A stretch of DNA of 64,000 nucleotides from Pantoea sp. GD03673 (GCF_029844725.1 NZ_JAOCKJ010000004.1:310001-374000); one strand, 5' to 3'. Numbered from the stretch's first letter, positions 19,072 through 29,111 are shown. Made by a program: numbers and translations. The notes: generated from the sequence alone by a model not told the origin.

Positions 19072-20436
19072 ATGAACGATAATAAAATGACTCCGGTGGA
19101 GCTGCGCGCCACATGGGGCCTCGGTACGGTCTTTTCCCTGCGCATGCTGGGAATGTTTATGGTCCTGCCGGTACTGACCACTTATGGCATGGCATTACAG
19201 GGCGCGAGTGAAACCTTAATCGGTCTGGCCATTGGTATTTATGGCCTGGCTCAGGCAATATTTCAGATTCCTTTTGGTCTGCTTTCCGATCGCATCGGGC
19301 GAAAGCCGTTGATCGTCGGCGGACTGCTGCTGTTTGTTCTGGGTAGCGTTATTGCTGCCTGCACCGACTCTATCTGGGGCATTATTCTGGGCCGTGCGCT
19401 GCAGGGCTCAGGCGCAATTGCCGCCGCCGTGATGGCACTGCTGTCCGATTTAACCCGTGAGCAGAATCGTACCAAAGCGATGGCGTTTATCGGCATCAGT
19501 TTTGGTGTCACCTTCGCGATTGCGATGGTGGTCGGCCCGGTCGTCACCCACGCACTGGGCCTGCAGGCGCTGTTCTGGATGATTGCGATTCTGGCCTCGC
19601 TGGGTATCGTCATCACGCTGCTGGTGGTACCATCCGCTTCTCATCATGTGCTGAACCGTGAATCGGGTATGGTGAAAGGCAGCTTCCGCAAAGTGCTGGC
19701 TAACCCCCGTCTGGTGAAGCTCAATATCGGTATTTTCTGCCTGCACGTTCTGCTGATGTCGAGTTTTGTCGCCTTGCCGGGGCAGTTTGAGCAAGCGGGT
19801 TTTCCGGCCCCTGAGCACTGGAAAGTCTATCTCTCCACGATGCTGATCGCTTTTGCCGGCGTGGTGCCGTTCATCATTTATGCCGAAGTGAAACGCCGCA
19901 TGAAGCGCGTCTTTGTCGGCTGCGTCGGAATGATTGTGATTGCTGAGATCGTGTTATGGGGTGCAGAAGGCCATTTCTGGACGCTGGTGGTTGGGGTTCA
20001 GCTCTTCTTCTTCGCTTTCAATCTGATGGAAGCCATTCTCCCTTCACTGATCAGTAAAGAGTCGCCTGCTGGCTACAAAGGCACGGCGATGGGGATTTAC
20101 TCCACCAGCCAGTTCCTGGGCGTGGCCGTTGGCGGCAGTATGGGCGGCTGGGTGTTTGGTCATTTCGATGCGCAGACCGTATTTATGGTGGGTGCGATGG
20201 TGGCTGCGGCATGGCTGTTTGTCAGTATGACGATGCAGGAGCCGCCTTATGTGAGCAGTCTGCGAATTGTGCTGAGTGATGCGGCACTGGCTTTGCCGAA
20301 TCTGGAGCAGCGCCTGAAAGCGCAGAAAGGCGTGAACTCCGTGTTTATCGTGCCGGAAGAGAAAAGCGCCTACATCAAAATCGACAGTAAAGTTACCAGC
20401 CGCCCTGAGCTGGAAGCGTTGCTGGGGAGCTGCTAG
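19072..20436 (+). CDS. yajR: MFS transporter YajR with C-terminal YAM domain
   Basis: A 454-residue major-facilitator transporter, the E. coli YajR length. Twelve membrane segments fill residues 15-385. The MFS motif A between helices 2 and 3 reads GLLSDRIGRKP, and helix 5 has the antiporter-type motif C (GVTFAIAMVVGPVVTHALG). The last 65 or so residues form the cytosolic ferredoxin-like YAM domain (LEQRLKAQKGVNSVFIVPEE). The transported substrate is not known. It follows the cyo terminator and is likely a separate transcription unit. Confidence 0.94.
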   Translation: MNDNKMTPVELRATWGLGTVFSLRMLGMFMVLPVLTTYGMALQGASETLIGLAIGIYGLAQAIFQIPFGLLSDRIGRKPLIVGGLLLFVLGSVIAACTDSIWGIILGRALQGSGAIAAAVMALLSDLTREQNRTKAMAFIGISFGVTFAIAMVVGPVVTHALGLQALFWMIAILASLGIVITLLVVPSASHHVLNRESGMVKGSFRKVLANPRLVKLNIGIFCLHVLLMSSFVALPGQFEQAGFPAPEHWKVYLSTMLIAFAGVVPFIIYAEVKRRMKRVFVGCVGMIVIAEIVLWGAEGHFWTLVVGVQLFFFAFNLMEAILPSLISKESPAGYKGTAMGIYSTSQFLGVAVGGSMGGWVFGHFDAQTVFMVGAMVAAAWLFVSMTMQEPPYVSSLRIVLSDAALALPNLEQRLKAQKGVNSVFIVPEEKSAYIKIDSKVTSRPELEALLGSC

Positions 20437-20460
20437 TTTCAAAAAGTTTAGTGATAACGT

Positions 20461-20572
20461 CAGCTCGTTTCGCTTCAGGATCGAGCTGGCTCAGAGAACA
20501 CGTTCAGATCGGAAAGACGCAAAAGCCGCCATCCATGGCACGCTCGTCCCGCGCCATCCCTGCCGCGGGACG
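20461..20572 (-). repeat. Multi-hairpin repeat, left copy (inverted)
   Basis: Read on the minus strand: a hairpin GTCCCGCG/CGCGGGAC (20564-20571 with 20546-20553) whose loop region contains CAGGGATG, then the near-palindrome GCCATGGATGGC, then GGCTTTTGCGTCTTT and a tail CTCTGAGCCAGCTCGATC. The same order of elements recurs in the right copy on the other strand. The arm 20513-20539 is the inverted match of 20840-20865 with one extra base. Confidence 0.8.
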
Positions 20573-20739
20573 CTTTCCTCTTCTGCCCGTGTTCACTGCG
20601 CCCCTGAGCTTTTGAGTTGCTGCTGAATCCCCCCGAATTTGATTTTGTGCTTAATCTTAAACCCCGCATAAGTCTTCTTACAGACAACTCAGAAATTCAA
20701 AGCGATGGGAGCCTGTGCCTGTAGCAAAGCATCGCGGGC

Positions 20740-20905
20740 CAGGGACAAAAACGCCGGGAGCGTTTTTGAACAACGCAGAGCGTTGGCCCGTTTACGGGCG
20801 CACCTCAGGGATGAGGTGCGTAATCACCCGCGCTGAGCCGCCATGGATGGCGCTTTTGCGTCTTTGCGAAAGGCACAGGCTCCCTGAGCCGGGCCGCGAT
20901 CTTAC
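20740..20905 (+). repeat. Multi-hairpin repeat, right copy
   Basis: Four perfect hairpins stand almost end to end: AAAAACGC/GCGTTTTT (20747-20767), CAACGC/GCGTTG (20771-20785), GCCCG/CGGGC (20786-20799) and GCACCTCA/TGAGGTGC (20800-20819). After a short spacer come GCCATGGATGGC, GCTTTTGCGTCTTT and CCCTGAGCCGGGCCGCGATC. The last hairpin presents CAGGGATG at its tip, as in the left copy. No transposase-like gene is near. Confidence 0.8.
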
Positions 20906-21054
20906 AGACGCCCTACAGCTCACAGCGCGCTCCAGACGTTTGACTTGTTCAAAGAGATGCAAGCCAGTGCACGTTCCCACAGACGTCCCAAACCACGCCT
21001 TAATTCAGACGGCTCACAAATTTGAATCGAAGCAGGGTTGCGCCTGCCAGATAA

Positions 21055-21083
21055 CAAAAAACCCGGCCTTAGCCGGGTTTTTA
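21055..21083 (-). terminator. yajQ terminator (bidirectional)
   Basis: Stem AACCCGGC with GCCGGGTT, loop CTTA, flanked by an A-run on the left and a T-run on the right, so it can act on both strands. It starts about 37 bases after the yajQ stop. Confidence 0.88.
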
Positions 21084-21119
21084 TCACTGCATTCATGCTG
21101 AAATTCAGCCGCCCCCCGC

Positions 21120-21611
21120 TTAGTCGCGGAAATTTTTAAACTGGAACGGCTGTCCCAGATTGCTGCCGCGCACAATCGCCATCGCGCCCTGCAAATCATC
21201 ACGCGCTTTGCCGGTCACTCGTAACGCTTCACCCTGAATCTGGGTCTGCACTTTCAGCTTGCTGTCTTTGATCAGCTTCACCAGCTTCTTCGCCACGTCA
21301 CTTTCAATGCCTTTTTTCAGTTTGGCATCGACCGCCCAGCTTTTACCGCTGTGCTCAATCTCTTCCGGCACCTCTAAGGCACCGCCTTCAATCCCGCGCT
21401 TCAGTAACTTCTCACGCAAAATATCGACCAGCTGTTTAACCTGAAAATCAGACTCGCTGGTGATCTTGATGGTTTCATTCTTTTCGTTGAGCTCAAATTC
21501 GGCGCTCACGTTGCGGAAATCGAAGCGGGTAGACACTTCACGGTTGGCATTCTCCACCGCATTGCGAATTTCCTGCAGATCGACCTCTGAAACGATATCG
21601 AAAGATGGCAT
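21120..21611 (-). CDS. yajQ: Nucleotide-binding protein YajQ
   Basis: A 163-residue cytoplasmic protein with two ferredoxin-like halves; homologues bind nucleotides, and in Xanthomonas a YajQ protein binds cyclic di-GMP. It starts [20 protein letters not shown] and has the family segments STRFDFRN and [21 protein letters not shown] longer frame reaches 21644, but AGGAG lies 8 bases before ATG 21611 and the resulting 163 residues equal E. coli YajQ. The physiological ligand here is not known. It is divergent from panE. Confidence 0.94.
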   Translation of the reverse strand: MPSFDIVSEVDLQEIRNAVENANREVSTRFDFRNVSAEFELNEKNETIKITSESDFQVKQLVDILREKLLKRGIEGGALEVPEEIEHSGKSWAVDAKLKKGIESDVAKKLVKLIKDSKLKVQTQIQGEALRVTGKARDDLQGAMAIVRGSNLGQPFQFKNFRD

Positions 21612-21746
21612 CTCTTCTTCTCCTGACGCTAAAGTGACATGCATAATACGCGTGTTAGGGTGCTAAATAAAATCAGGCTGCACACAACGCTATACTGAAG
21701 GTGTGACAGTGAATAACAGATGGATAGCCCGCCAGCGGGAGGCAGC

Positions 21747-22667
21747 ATGAAAATTACCGTGTTAGGTTGCGGTGCTCTGGGTCAGGTCTGGCTGACAGCG
21801 CTGGCCCGACAGGGGCATGAAGTACAGGGATGGCTGCGGGTGCCGCAGCCCTACTGTTCAGCCAATGTGATCGATCCACAGGGCAACATTTCGAACCGCA
21901 CGTTTATCGCCAACGATCCGCTGTTTCTGGCGGAAAGCCAGCTGCTGCTGGTTACGCTAAAAGCACCGCAGGTCTCACCAGCAGTGAAAAACCTGGAAAG
22001 CGTGCTGCCAGAAAACTGCCCGGTGTTGCTGCTGCACAACGGCATGGGCACGCTTGAAGAGCTCAAAGGGCTGACTCAGCCCCTGCTGCGCGGTGTCACG
22101 ACCCATGCGGCGATGCGTGATGGCACCGTCATCAAACACATTGCCAGTGGCATAACCCACATTGGCCCCGGTAACCGCAAAAGTGCCGCTTACAGCGACC
22201 TCGCCGACATCCTCCACCCTGCCCTGCCCGATGTGGCGTGGCATGACAACATCCGGGCTGCCTGCTGGCGTAAACTGGCAGTTAACTGCGTCATCAATCC
22301 GCTCAGCGTGGCGTATGAGTGCCAGAACGGCGCACTGCGCGCGTATCCGGAGCAGATCGCTCAGCTGTGCGAAGAGATCAGCTGGGTCATGGAGCGTGAA
22401 GGCCAGAACGTCGCCAGTGACAGCTTGCAGGATATCATCTTCGATGTGATTGAAAGCACGGCGGCCAACACCTCTTCAATGCTGCAGGACGTTCGCGCCC
22501 AGCGGCTCACCGAAATCGACTACATCAGCGGCTTTTTGCTGCGACGCGCCCGGACGCACGGCCTGGTGCTGACGGAGAACACCCGTCTGTATGATAGTGT
22601 AAAACGCAAGGAGTCCCATTATGACCGCGAACGCATCGGTGCTGGTTTGCCTGGCACATGGCAGTGA
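21747..22667 (+). CDS. panE: 2-dehydropantoate 2-reductase (ketopantoate reductase)
   Basis: PanE reduces ketopantoate to pantoate with NADPH in pantothenate and coenzyme A synthesis. The Rossmann motif GCGALG opens the protein, the catalytic Lys lies in [15 protein letters not shown] and the C-terminal helical domain ends with [16 protein letters not shown] frame from 21720 exists, but GGGAGG sits just before ATG 21747, which places the Rossmann strand at the very N-terminus (306 residues; E. coli 303). The last 47 bases overlap the start of yajL in another frame, pointing to translational coupling. Confidence 0.95.
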   Translation: MKITVLGCGALGQVWLTALARQGHEVQGWLRVPQPYCSANVIDPQGNISNRTFIANDPLFLAESQLLLVTLKAPQVSPAVKNLESVLPENCPVLLLHNGMGTLEELKGLTQPLLRGVTTHAAMRDGTVIKHIASGITHIGPGNRKSAAYSDLADILHPALPDVAWHDNIRAACWRKLAVNCVINPLSVAYECQNGALRAYPEQIAQLCEEISWVMEREGQNVASDSLQDIIFDVIESTAANTSSMLQDVRAQRLTEIDYISGFLLRRARTHGLVLTENTRLYDSVKRKESHYDRERIGAGLPGTWQ

Positions 22668-23217
22668 AGAGATCGAAGCCGTTACCACCATCGACCTGCT
22701 GGTACGGGCCGGCCTGAACGTGGTTACCGCCAGCGTCGAAAGCGATGGCAGCCGGGAGATCGTCTGTTCACGCGGTGTTCGCCTGCTGGCTGATGTGACA
22801 CTGGTTGAAGTCGCTGATAATGATTTCGCCGCCATCGTCCTGCCCGGTGGCCTGAAAGGCGCTGAAACCTTTCGCGATAGCCCACTGCTGGTCGAAACGG
22901 TACGTCAGTTTCACCTTAATGAGAAAATTGTCGCGGCAATCTGCGCGGCGGCAGGCACGGTATTGATCCCGCACGATCTCTTCCCGGTCGGTAATATGAC
23001 CGGCTTTCCTGGCCTGAAAGAGACGATTCCGGAAGAGAAATGGATGGAGCGGCGTGTCGTCTGGGATCCGCGCGTCAATCTGCTGACCAGCCAGGGGCCG
23101 GGCACGGCAATGGATTTTGCGCTGAAGCTGATTGATCTGCTGGCGGGAAAAGAGAACGCACGCAAGGTCGCTGCACAGCTGGTGCTGGCTCCCGGCATTT
23201 ACGACTATCAGGCGTAA
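22621..23217 (+). CDS. yajL: DJ-1/PfpI-family protein YajL (oxidative-stress chaperone, proposed deglycase)
   Basis: A 198-residue DJ-1 superfamily protein, also called ThiJ in older work although it is not a thiamine enzyme. The reactive Cys stands in the nucleophile elbow VAAICAAAG and the conserved Glu in [13 protein letters not shown]. coli YajL protects proteins against oxidative thiol damage; a glyoxal-adduct deglycase activity has been claimed and disputed. The gene overlaps panE by 47 bases and converges on thiI. Confidence 0.94.
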   Translation: MTANASVLVCLAHGSEEIEAVTTIDLLVRAGLNVVTASVESDGSREIVCSRGVRLLADVTLVEVADNDFAAIVLPGGLKGAETFRDSPLLVETVRQFHLNEKIVAAICAAAGTVLIPHDLFPVGNMTGFPGLKETIPEEKWMERRVVWDPRVNLLTSQGPGTAMDFALKLIDLLAGKENARKVAAQLVLAPGIYDYQA

Positions 23218-23240
23218 AGACTCAGACTTAAAACGAGAGA

Positions 23241-23271
23241 GCCAGTCAGACCTGAACAGGCGCTGACTGGC
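23241..23271 (+). terminator. Hairpin between convergent yajL and thiI
   Basis: A 9-base-pair stem (GCCAGTCAG with CTGACTGGC) with a 13-base loop lies between the two stop codons. There is no T-run, so it may act as an mRNA-end stabiliser or a weak terminator. Confidence 0.45.
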
Positions 23272-23283
23272 ATTAAGATGTGA

Positions 23284-24732
23284 TTATGGCCGGTAAACTT
23301 TAACGTTCTTAAAGCCCTGCTCATGCAGATAGAGCGCCTGCAAACGGCTCATTACACCGCGATCGCAGTAGAGCAGCCAGGTCCGGTTCTGGTCGAGATC
23401 GCCAAACTGTGTGCTGAGTTTGTAGAACGGCAGCGATTTCACTTCCGTGGCTTGCAGCGTCAGTGGTTTCTCTTCCTGCTCATCAATGGAGCGGATATCC
23501 AGCACCACATCGTTCTCACTCAGAAGTGCGACGGTCTCAACTTCGGTCACCTCTTCGTCTGTCTGCTCAGCGATGGTACGGATATCGACGTTGGTTGCTT
23601 CTTCCACCACCCGATCCAGAATCGAGAAGTCGAAATTCTGCTCTTCAGCTTCGATTTTCGCTTTCACTGCCTTCACCGTCGGGCTTTTTGAAATCACGCC
23701 GCAATATTCCGGCATGGTGCTGGCGAAATCTTCGGTGCCGATCTCCCTGGCAATTCTGATGATGTGCTCTTTGTCGTGCGAGATCAGCGGACGCAGAATC
23801 AGCGTATCGGACGCGTTATCAATCAGACGCAGATTGGTCAGCGTCTGGCTCGACACCTGACCCACTGCCTCACCGGTAACCAGCGCCTGCACGCCGTAGC
23901 GCTCAGCAATGGTTGACGCGGCACGCACCATCATGCGCTTCAGCACCACGCCCATCTGGCCGTCATCCACTTTTTCGAGGATCTCACCCACTACCGGCTC
24001 AAAATTGATCGCCACGAAACGCACGCGGTGCGAACGACCAAAACGATTCCACAGATAGTGCGCAACCTGACGGACGCCAATCTCATGGGCGGCACCGCCA
24101 AGATTAAAGAAGCAGTAATGCACGCGGCTGCCGCGACGCAGCAGCATATAGCTGGAGACACCCGAGTCGAAACCACCGGAAATCAGCGACAGCACATCTT
24201 CCTGCGTACCGATCGGGAAACCACCCAGACCTTCGTAGCGTGCGGTCACCAGCGTCAGGCGATTCTCTTCCACTTCAAGATTCACCGTCACGTCCGGGTT
24301 TTTAAGCTGTACGCGGGCGTTTTCAATATGCTGATTCAGACCGCCGCCAACATAGCGCTCCACATCCTGTGAACTGAAGCTATGCTTACCACGACGTTTA
24401 ACCCGCACGCAGAAGCTCTTGCCTTCAAGGCTCTCGCGATACTGCGCTAACGTCTGTTCAAAGATGTGATGAATATCGGTGTACTCACGATCTTCAACCG
24501 CTAAAACGTGATGAATCCCCGGAATGCGCGTCAGCTCATCGGGAATAATGTCCCGCAGCACCGGATTTTTCGAACGCACTTCAATGTGATCCCAGTGGCG
24601 CACCACGGCGATTTCGTCGCTTACGGTTTTCAGGACGTTGCGAATATTGCTGGCAAGAATCTTAATAAAGCGCAAACGCACCGACGGACTCTTGATGGTG
24701 ATTTCAGGAAATAACTTGATGATAAACTTCAT
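23284..24732 (-). CDS. thiI: tRNA 4-thiouridine synthase / thiamine sulfur-transfer protein ThiI
   Basis: ThiI moves sulfur from IscS to tRNA (4-thiouridine at position 8) and to the thiazole of thiamine. The 482 residues equal the E. coli length. Domains in order: N-terminal ferredoxin-like and THUMP RNA-binding region (about 60-165), PP-loop ATPase with [10 protein letters not shown] near residue 185, and a C-terminal rhodanese domain with active-site Cys in [10 protein letters not shown] (Cys456 equivalent). The rhodanese part, absent in many other bacteria, is intact, so both activities are expected. ThiL (29.6 kb) acts at the end of the same thiamine route. Confidence 0.97.
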   Translation of the reverse strand: MKFIIKLFPEITIKSPSVRLRFIKILASNIRNVLKTVSDEIAVVRHWDHIEVRSKNPVLRDIIPDELTRIPGIHHVLAVEDREYTDIHHIFEQTLAQYRESLEGKSFCVRVKRRGKHSFSSQDVERYVGGGLNQHIENARVQLKNPDVTVNLEVEENRLTLVTARYEGLGGFPIGTQEDVLSLISGGFDSGVSSYMLLRRGSRVHYCFFNLGGAAHEIGVRQVAHYLWNRFGRSHRVRFVAINFEPVVGEILEKVDDGQMGVVLKRMMVRAASTIAERYGVQALVTGEAVGQVSSQTLTNLRLIDNASDTLILRPLISHDKEHIIRIAREIGTEDFASTMPEYCGVISKSPTVKAVKAKIEAEEQNFDFSILDRVVEEATNVDIRTIAEQTDEEVTEVETVALLSENDVVLDIRSIDEQEEKPLTLQATEVKSLPFYKLSTQFGDLDQNRTWLLYCDRGVMSRLQALYLHEQGFKNVKVYRP

Positions 24733-24964
24733 GGCGACACAGCTTCGTTGGGCAAATAAGTGCTAAAACAGGCAGCACTTAGCTGGTAAAATCACAAAAT
24801 TGCGGGCTGCATGGCGCAACCGCATCCGAGGCGCGGGAGTATATCACCTTTGTCAGGTGACTGCTTCTTCATCAGCCGTCGCATTGATTATTTTGCTAAT
24901 CATAGGGTCTCAGCTACCATGACCGATTGCGAGATAATGTCCCAACCGTGAGTCGACACGAAAT

Positions 24965-25207
24965 ATGCCGAAAAAAGCCGAACAGCCAGCCAGCTTTGAA
25001 ACGTCATTGCAGCAGCTGGAGCAGATTGTCAGCCGTCTGGAAAGTGGCGAACTGCCGCTGGAAGAAGCCCTGAACGAATTTGAGCGCGGCGTGCAGCTGG
25101 CGCGCAATGGCCAGCAGACGCTGCAACAGGCTGAACAGCGGGTCCGTATTCTGCTGAACGATGATAAAGATGCCGACCTCACTGCTTTCACGCCGGAAAA
25201 CGACTAA
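24965..25207 (+). CDS. xseB: Exodeoxyribonuclease VII small subunit
   Basis: The 80-residue small subunit of ExoVII, which with XseA degrades single-stranded DNA in both directions. The sequence [27 protein letters not shown], read in parts, is the family's paired-helix signature. The length equals that of E. coli XseB. xseA is not in this window. The gene leads a row xseB-ispA-dxs; its TAA shares one base with the ispA ATG. Confidence 0.95.
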   Translation: MPKKAEQPASFETSLQQLEQIVSRLESGELPLEEALNEFERGVQLARNGQQTLQQAEQRVRILLNDDKDADLTAFTPEND

Positions 25208-26106
25208 TGGATTTTGCCCGATTACTCGACGCTTATCAGCAGCAGGTCAACGCTGCGCTGACGCGTTTTATAGAGCCACTTCCTTTTCAGAGTTCTCCTC
25301 TGGTGAATGCCATGCATTATGGGGCATTATTAGGCGGTAAACGCCTGCGTCCTTTTCTGGTCTACGCTACCGGCGACATGCTCCACGCCGACCCGGCGAG
25401 TCTGGATGCGCCCGCCGCCGCGGTTGAATGCATTCATGCGTACTCTCTGATTCATGACGACCTTCCTGCGATGGACGATGATGCACTGCGTCGCGGGCAG
25501 CCAACCTGTCACATAAAATATGGCGAAGATACCGCGATTCTGGCGGGCGACGCCCTGCAGACGCTGGCCTTTTCTATTCTGGCCGATGAAGCGATGCCCG
25601 GTGTCAGCGCTGAATACCGTCTGATGATGCTCTCGGAACTGGCGAAAGCCAGCGGTGTTGCCGGCATGTGTGGCGGACAGGCACTCGATTTAGCAGCGGA
25701 AGGCCAGTCTGTGGATCTCGATCAGCTGGAACAGATCCATCGCCATAAAACCGGCGCGTTGATCCGCTCAGCGGTGCGCTTAGGGGCATTGGCGGCAGGC
25801 GATGCGGGTCGCGAAGCGCTGCCGCTGCTCGACCGCTACGCAGAGGCTATCGGTCTCGCATTTCAGGTGCAGGACGATATCCTGGATGTGGTGGGAGATA
25901 CGGCGGTGATCGGAAAACGCCAGGGTGCCGATCAGGATCTGGGAAAAAGCACCTATCCTTCACTGTTAGGCCTTGAAGATGCCCGTGCCAAGGCGCGGGA
26001 TTTGTATCAGGAAGCTCTTGATGCTTTAGCATTGCTCGCTGCGCACTCCTATAACACGACAGCACTGCAGGCGCTGGCGAGCTTCATAATTGAACGCGAC
26101 AAATAA
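25207..26106 (+). CDS. ispA: Geranyl/farnesyl diphosphate synthase IspA
   Basis: IspA joins isopentenyl and dimethylallyl diphosphate into geranyl and then farnesyl diphosphate, the precursor of quinones, undecaprenol and heme O. The 299-residue protein carries both Asp-rich motifs, [10 protein letters not shown] (first, about residues 83-93) and [10 protein letters not shown] (second), and GGKRLRPFL for diphosphate binding. It overlaps xseB by one base and is followed 19 bases later by dxs, so substrate supply and chain elongation are made from one transcript. Confidence 0.97.
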   Translation: MDFARLLDAYQQQVNAALTRFIEPLPFQSSPLVNAMHYGALLGGKRLRPFLVYATGDMLHADPASLDAPAAAVECIHAYSLIHDDLPAMDDDALRRGQPTCHIKYGEDTAILAGDALQTLAFSILADEAMPGVSAEYRLMMLSELAKASGVAGMCGGQALDLAAEGQSVDLDQLEQIHRHKTGALIRSAVRLGALAAGDAGREALPLLDRYAEAIGLAFQVQDDILDVVGDTAVIGKRQGADQDLGKSTYPSLLGLEDARAKARDLYQEALDALALLAAHSYNTTALQALASFIIERDK

Positions 26107-26125
26107 CTTCCATAATGAGTCTCTG

Positions 26126-27991
26126 ATGAGTTTTGATATTGCTAAATACCCGACACTGGCGCTGGCAGACACGGTTCAGGCGCTCCGCGCCCTGCCAAAA
26201 GAGAAGTTGCCTGCGCTCTGTGATGAACTGCGTCAGTATCTGTTAGACAGTGTGAGCCGCTCCAGCGGCCATTTTGCATCGGGTCTGGGCGTCGTCGAAC
26301 TGACGGTCGCACTGCATTATGTCTATAACACCCCTTTTGACCATCTGGTCTGGGATGTGGGTCATCAGGCTTATCCGCATAAAATTCTGACCGGTCGCCG
26401 CGATCGCATCGGCACCATTCGCCAGAAAAATGGCGTACACCCGTTCCCGTGGCGCGGTGAAAGCGAATATGACGTGCTAAGCGTCGGTCACTCGTCGACC
26501 TCTATCAGTGCTGGTCTCGGCATGGCGGCGGCGGCTGAGCGTGAAGGTCAGGGCCGTCGCACCGCCTGTATTATTGGCGACGGCGCAATCACCGCAGGCA
26601 TGGCGTTTGAAGCGATGAACCATGCCGGTGATATCAAGCCGGACATGCTGGTCATCCTTAACGACAACGAGATGTCGATCTCTGAAAACGTCGGCGCGCT
26701 CAATAACCGTCTGGCGCAGATCCTGTCGGGTAAAACCTACGCGCGGCTGCGTGAAGGCAGCAAGCGCGTGCTCACGAATCTGCCTCCGATCAAAGAGCTG
26801 GTAAAACGCACCGAAGAGCACCTCAAAGGCATGGTTGTGCCGGGAACGCTGTTTGAAGAGCTGGGCTTTAACTACATCGGTCCGGTGGACGGTCACGATG
26901 TGCTGACGCTGGTGAACACACTGAGCAACATGCGCAGCCTGAAAGGGCCGCAGTTCCTGCATATCATGACCAAAAAAGGGAAAGGCTACGCACCGGCAGA
27001 GGAAGATCCGATTGCCTGGCACGCCGTACCTAAATTTGATCCGGCAATTGGTGAGCTGCCGAAAAGCGCAGAAGGTCTGCCGAGCTACTCTAAAATCTTC
27101 GGTAACTGGCTGTGTGAAATGGCCGCCGACGATCCAAAACTGATGGCGATTACCCCGGCGATGCGTGAAGGCTCCGGCATGGTGGCGTTCTCACGCGAAT
27201 TTCCGAAGCAATATTTTGATGTGGCGATCGCGGAGCAGCATGCGGTGACCTTTGCCGCCGGTATGGCGATCGGTGGCTATAAACCGATTGTTGCCATCTA
27301 CTCCACCTTCCTGCAGCGCGCCTACGATCAGCTGATCCATGACGTAGCCATCCAGAAACTGCCGGTCCTGTTTGCTATCGATCGCGGTGGCATTGTCGGG
27401 GCGGACGGTCAGACTCACCAGGGCGCGTTTGATCTCGCCTATCTGCGCTGCGTGCCGGATATGGTGATCATGACGCCGAGCGATGAAAACGAGTGTCGGC
27501 AGATGCTGTACACCGGCTATCACCATCAGGATGGTCCAAGTGCGGTGCGCTATCCGCGCGGCACGGGTGTCGGCACACCGCTGGCTCCGCTGCAGAGTCT
27601 GCCGCTTGGTAAAGCGGTGGTGAAACGTCAGGGTGAAAAGCTGGCGATTCTGAACTTCGGTACGCTGCTGCCGGAAGCTGCCGCCACGGCAGAGGCGCTG
27701 AACGCGACCCTGGTCGATATGCGCTTTGTGAAGCCGCTGGATGAAGCGCTGATCGCTGAGCTGGCCAAAACGCACGACTCGCTGATTACGCTGGAAGAAG
27801 GCGCAATCAAAGGGGGCGCGGGCAGTGGCGTCAATGAGTTTGTGATGGCGAAACGCCTGGCCGTTCCGGTGCTGAACATCGGTCTGCCTGATGAGTTCAT
27901 CCCGCAGGGAACGCAGGAAGAAGTCCGTCATGACTATCTGCTGGACGCGGCGGGCATTCAGCAACAGATTGCCCGCTGGCTGGCACAGTAA
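26126..27991 (+). CDS. dxs: 1-deoxy-D-xylulose-5-phosphate synthase
   Basis: Dxs condenses pyruvate and glyceraldehyde 3-phosphate to DXP, the first step of the MEP isoprenoid route and a branch point to thiamine and pyridoxal. The 621-residue protein has the thiamine-diphosphate motif that begins GDGAITAGM and ends LNDN, the conserved [15 protein letters not shown] with its catalytic His, and the transketolase-type [15 protein letters not shown] frame from 26090 overlaps ispA, but ATG 26126 gives [13 protein letters not shown], the start known in E. coli. No strong ribosome-binding site is visible, so coupling to ispA translation is likely. Confidence 0.97.
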   Translation: MSFDIAKYPTLALADTVQALRALPKEKLPALCDELRQYLLDSVSRSSGHFASGLGVVELTVALHYVYNTPFDHLVWDVGHQAYPHKILTGRRDRIGTIRQKNGVHPFPWRGESEYDVLSVGHSSTSISAGLGMAAAAEREGQGRRTACIIGDGAITAGMAFEAMNHAGDIKPDMLVILNDNEMSISENVGALNNRLAQILSGKTYARLREGSKRVLTNLPPIKELVKRTEEHLKGMVVPGTLFEELGFNYIGPVDGHDVLTLVNTLSNMRSLKGPQFLHIMTKKGKGYAPAEEDPIAWHAVPKFDPAIGELPKSAEGLPSYSKIFGNWLCEMAADDPKLMAITPAMREGSGMVAFSREFPKQYFDVAIAEQHAVTFAAGMAIGGYKPIVAIYSTFLQRAYDQLIHDVAIQKLPVLFAIDRGGIVGADGQTHQGAFDLAYLRCVPDMVIMTPSDENECRQMLYTGYHHQDGPSAVRYPRGTGVGTPLAPLQSLPLGKAVVKRQGEKLAILNFGTLLPEAAATAEALNATLVDMRFVKPLDEALIAELAKTHDSLITLEEGAIKGGAGSGVNEFVMAKRLAVPVLNIGLPDEFIPQGTQEEVRHDYLLDAAGIQQQIARWLAQ

Positions 27992-28003
27992 CCTCCCCTC
28001 TCT

Positions 28004-28024
28004 GCGCTCCCCCTCGGGGAGCGC
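28004..28024 (+). other. Hairpin between dxs and yajO
   Basis: A perfect 9-base-pair GC-rich stem (GCGCTCCCC with GGGGAGCGC, loop CTC) 12 bases after the dxs stop. No T-run follows, so it is more likely an RNA-processing or 3'-end protecting structure than an intrinsic terminator. Confidence 0.5.
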
Positions 28025-28072
28025 AACATCCTGCTATGCTAAAGCCTTTGCACTTTCGCAGGAGCCTCCACC

Positions 28073-29047
28073 ATGAAAATGATTCAACTGGGTACCACCG
28101 ATCTGCAGGTGTCACGTCTCTGTCTTGGCTGTATGACCTATGGCGAGCCAGCACGCGGTAATCACGCCTGGACGCTGCCGGAAGCAAGCAGTCGCCCGCT
28201 GATCCAGCAGGCGCTCAATGCGGGCATCAACTTCTTCGATACCGCCAACAGCTACTCAGATGGCAGCAGCGAAGAGATCCTGGGTCGGGCGCTGAAAGAT
28301 TTTGCCCGCCGCGACGAGATTGTGGTCGCTACCAAAGTTTATTTCCCGCTCACCAATCTGTCACAGGGGCTGTCGCGCAAAAATATCCTGCAATCCATTG
28401 ATGACAGCCTCCAGCGTCTGGGCATGGAGTATGTCGATCTGCTGCAGATTCACCGCTGGGATTACGACACGCCGCTGGAAGAGACGCTGGAAGCGCTGCA
28501 TGAGGTGGTGCAGTCCGGTAAAGCCCGCTACATCGGTGCCTCATCAATGCACGCCAGCCAGTTTGACCGCGCATTGCAGATGCAGTCTGAACAGGGCTGG
28601 CATCGCTTTGTCAGTATGCAGGATCAGTACAACCTGATTCAGCGCGAAGAGGAGCGTGAAATGCATCCGCTCTGTCTGAAAGAGCAGATCGCCGTGCTGC
28701 CCTGGAGTCCGCTGGCACGCGGTAAGCTGACCCGCCCGTGGGGTGAAAACACCGCGCGTTCCGCCTCTGACCAGGTGATGGCGAAGCTCTATGACAACAC
28801 CGAAGAGAACGATGCCGCAATTGCAGAGCGGCTGGCGCAGGTGGCGGAACGTAAAGGCGTGACGCGGGCGCAGGTGGCTCTGGCCTGGCTGCTCAGCAAG
28901 CCTGCTGTTACGGCACCGATTATTGGTGCGTCACGTGCAGAGCAGTTTGAGGATCTGGTGAAGGCAGTAGATGTCACGCTGAGTGAAGAAGAGGTGACGC
29001 TGCTGGAAGAGGTCTATCAGCCGCATCAGGCGACAGGATTCGAATAA
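28073..29047 (+). CDS. yajO: Aldo/keto reductase YajO
   Basis: A 324-residue NADPH-dependent aldo/keto reductase. The catalytic residues are in place: Asp and Tyr in FFDTANSYSDGSSEEILG, Lys in VVATKVYFPL, and His in LLQIHRWDYDTPLEET. The E. coli protein has the same length; it has been linked to formation of DXP from ribulose 5-phosphate in strains lacking Dxs and to thiamine synthesis, which fits its place beside dxs. AGGAG lies 9 bases before ATG. It converges on pgpA. Confidence 0.94.
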   Translation: MKMIQLGTTDLQVSRLCLGCMTYGEPARGNHAWTLPEASSRPLIQQALNAGINFFDTANSYSDGSSEEILGRALKDFARRDEIVVATKVYFPLTNLSQGLSRKNILQSIDDSLQRLGMEYVDLLQIHRWDYDTPLEETLEALHEVVQSGKARYIGASSMHASQFDRALQMQSEQGWHRFVSMQDQYNLIQREEEREMHPLCLKEQIAVLPWSPLARGKLTRPWGENTARSASDQVMAKLYDNTEENDAAIAERLAQVAERKGVTRAQVALAWLLSKPAVTAPIIGASRAEQFEDLVKAVDVTLSEEEVTLLEEVYQPHQATGFE

Positions 29048-29061
29048 AGCTGAACCAGAAA

Positions 29062-29084
29062 GTGACGCCCTGCGCGGGCGTCAC
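29062..29084 (+). terminator. Hairpin between convergent yajO and pgpA
   Basis: A 9-base-pair stem (GTGACGCCC with GGGCGTCAC, loop TGCGC) in the 64-base gap. No T-run on either side, so termination efficiency is doubtful. Confidence 0.5.
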
Positions 29085-29111
29085 CGTCCATCAGGTAGGC
29101 AGCGCCTGCCG

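Larger units (their letters stand above)
20437..21119 (+). other. 683-base intergenic region with hairpin-rich repeats
   Basis: The largest non-coding gap in the window, between yajR and yajQ. It holds two inverted, diverged copies of a hairpin-rich repeat (20461-20572 and 20740-20905, listed separately) and, at the right end, the yajQ terminator. Short open frames within it (20475-20687 minus, 20715-21101 plus, 20792-20980 minus) cross the hairpins, look low-complexity and carry no domain I recognise, so I treat them as non-coding. Confidence 0.75.

Noticed and set aside
20747-20819. The tandem hairpins as a CRISPR array
   Set aside because: The hairpins differ from each other in sequence and length and have no constant repeat with unique spacers of even size.
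20715-21101. A 128-codon open frame in the yajR-yajQ gap
   Set aside because: It runs through the four tandem hairpins and the yajQ terminator; the repeat explains the open frame better than a protein does.
27191-27964. A 257-codon frame antisense to dxs
   Set aside because: Shadow of dxs; no start signal and no known domain.
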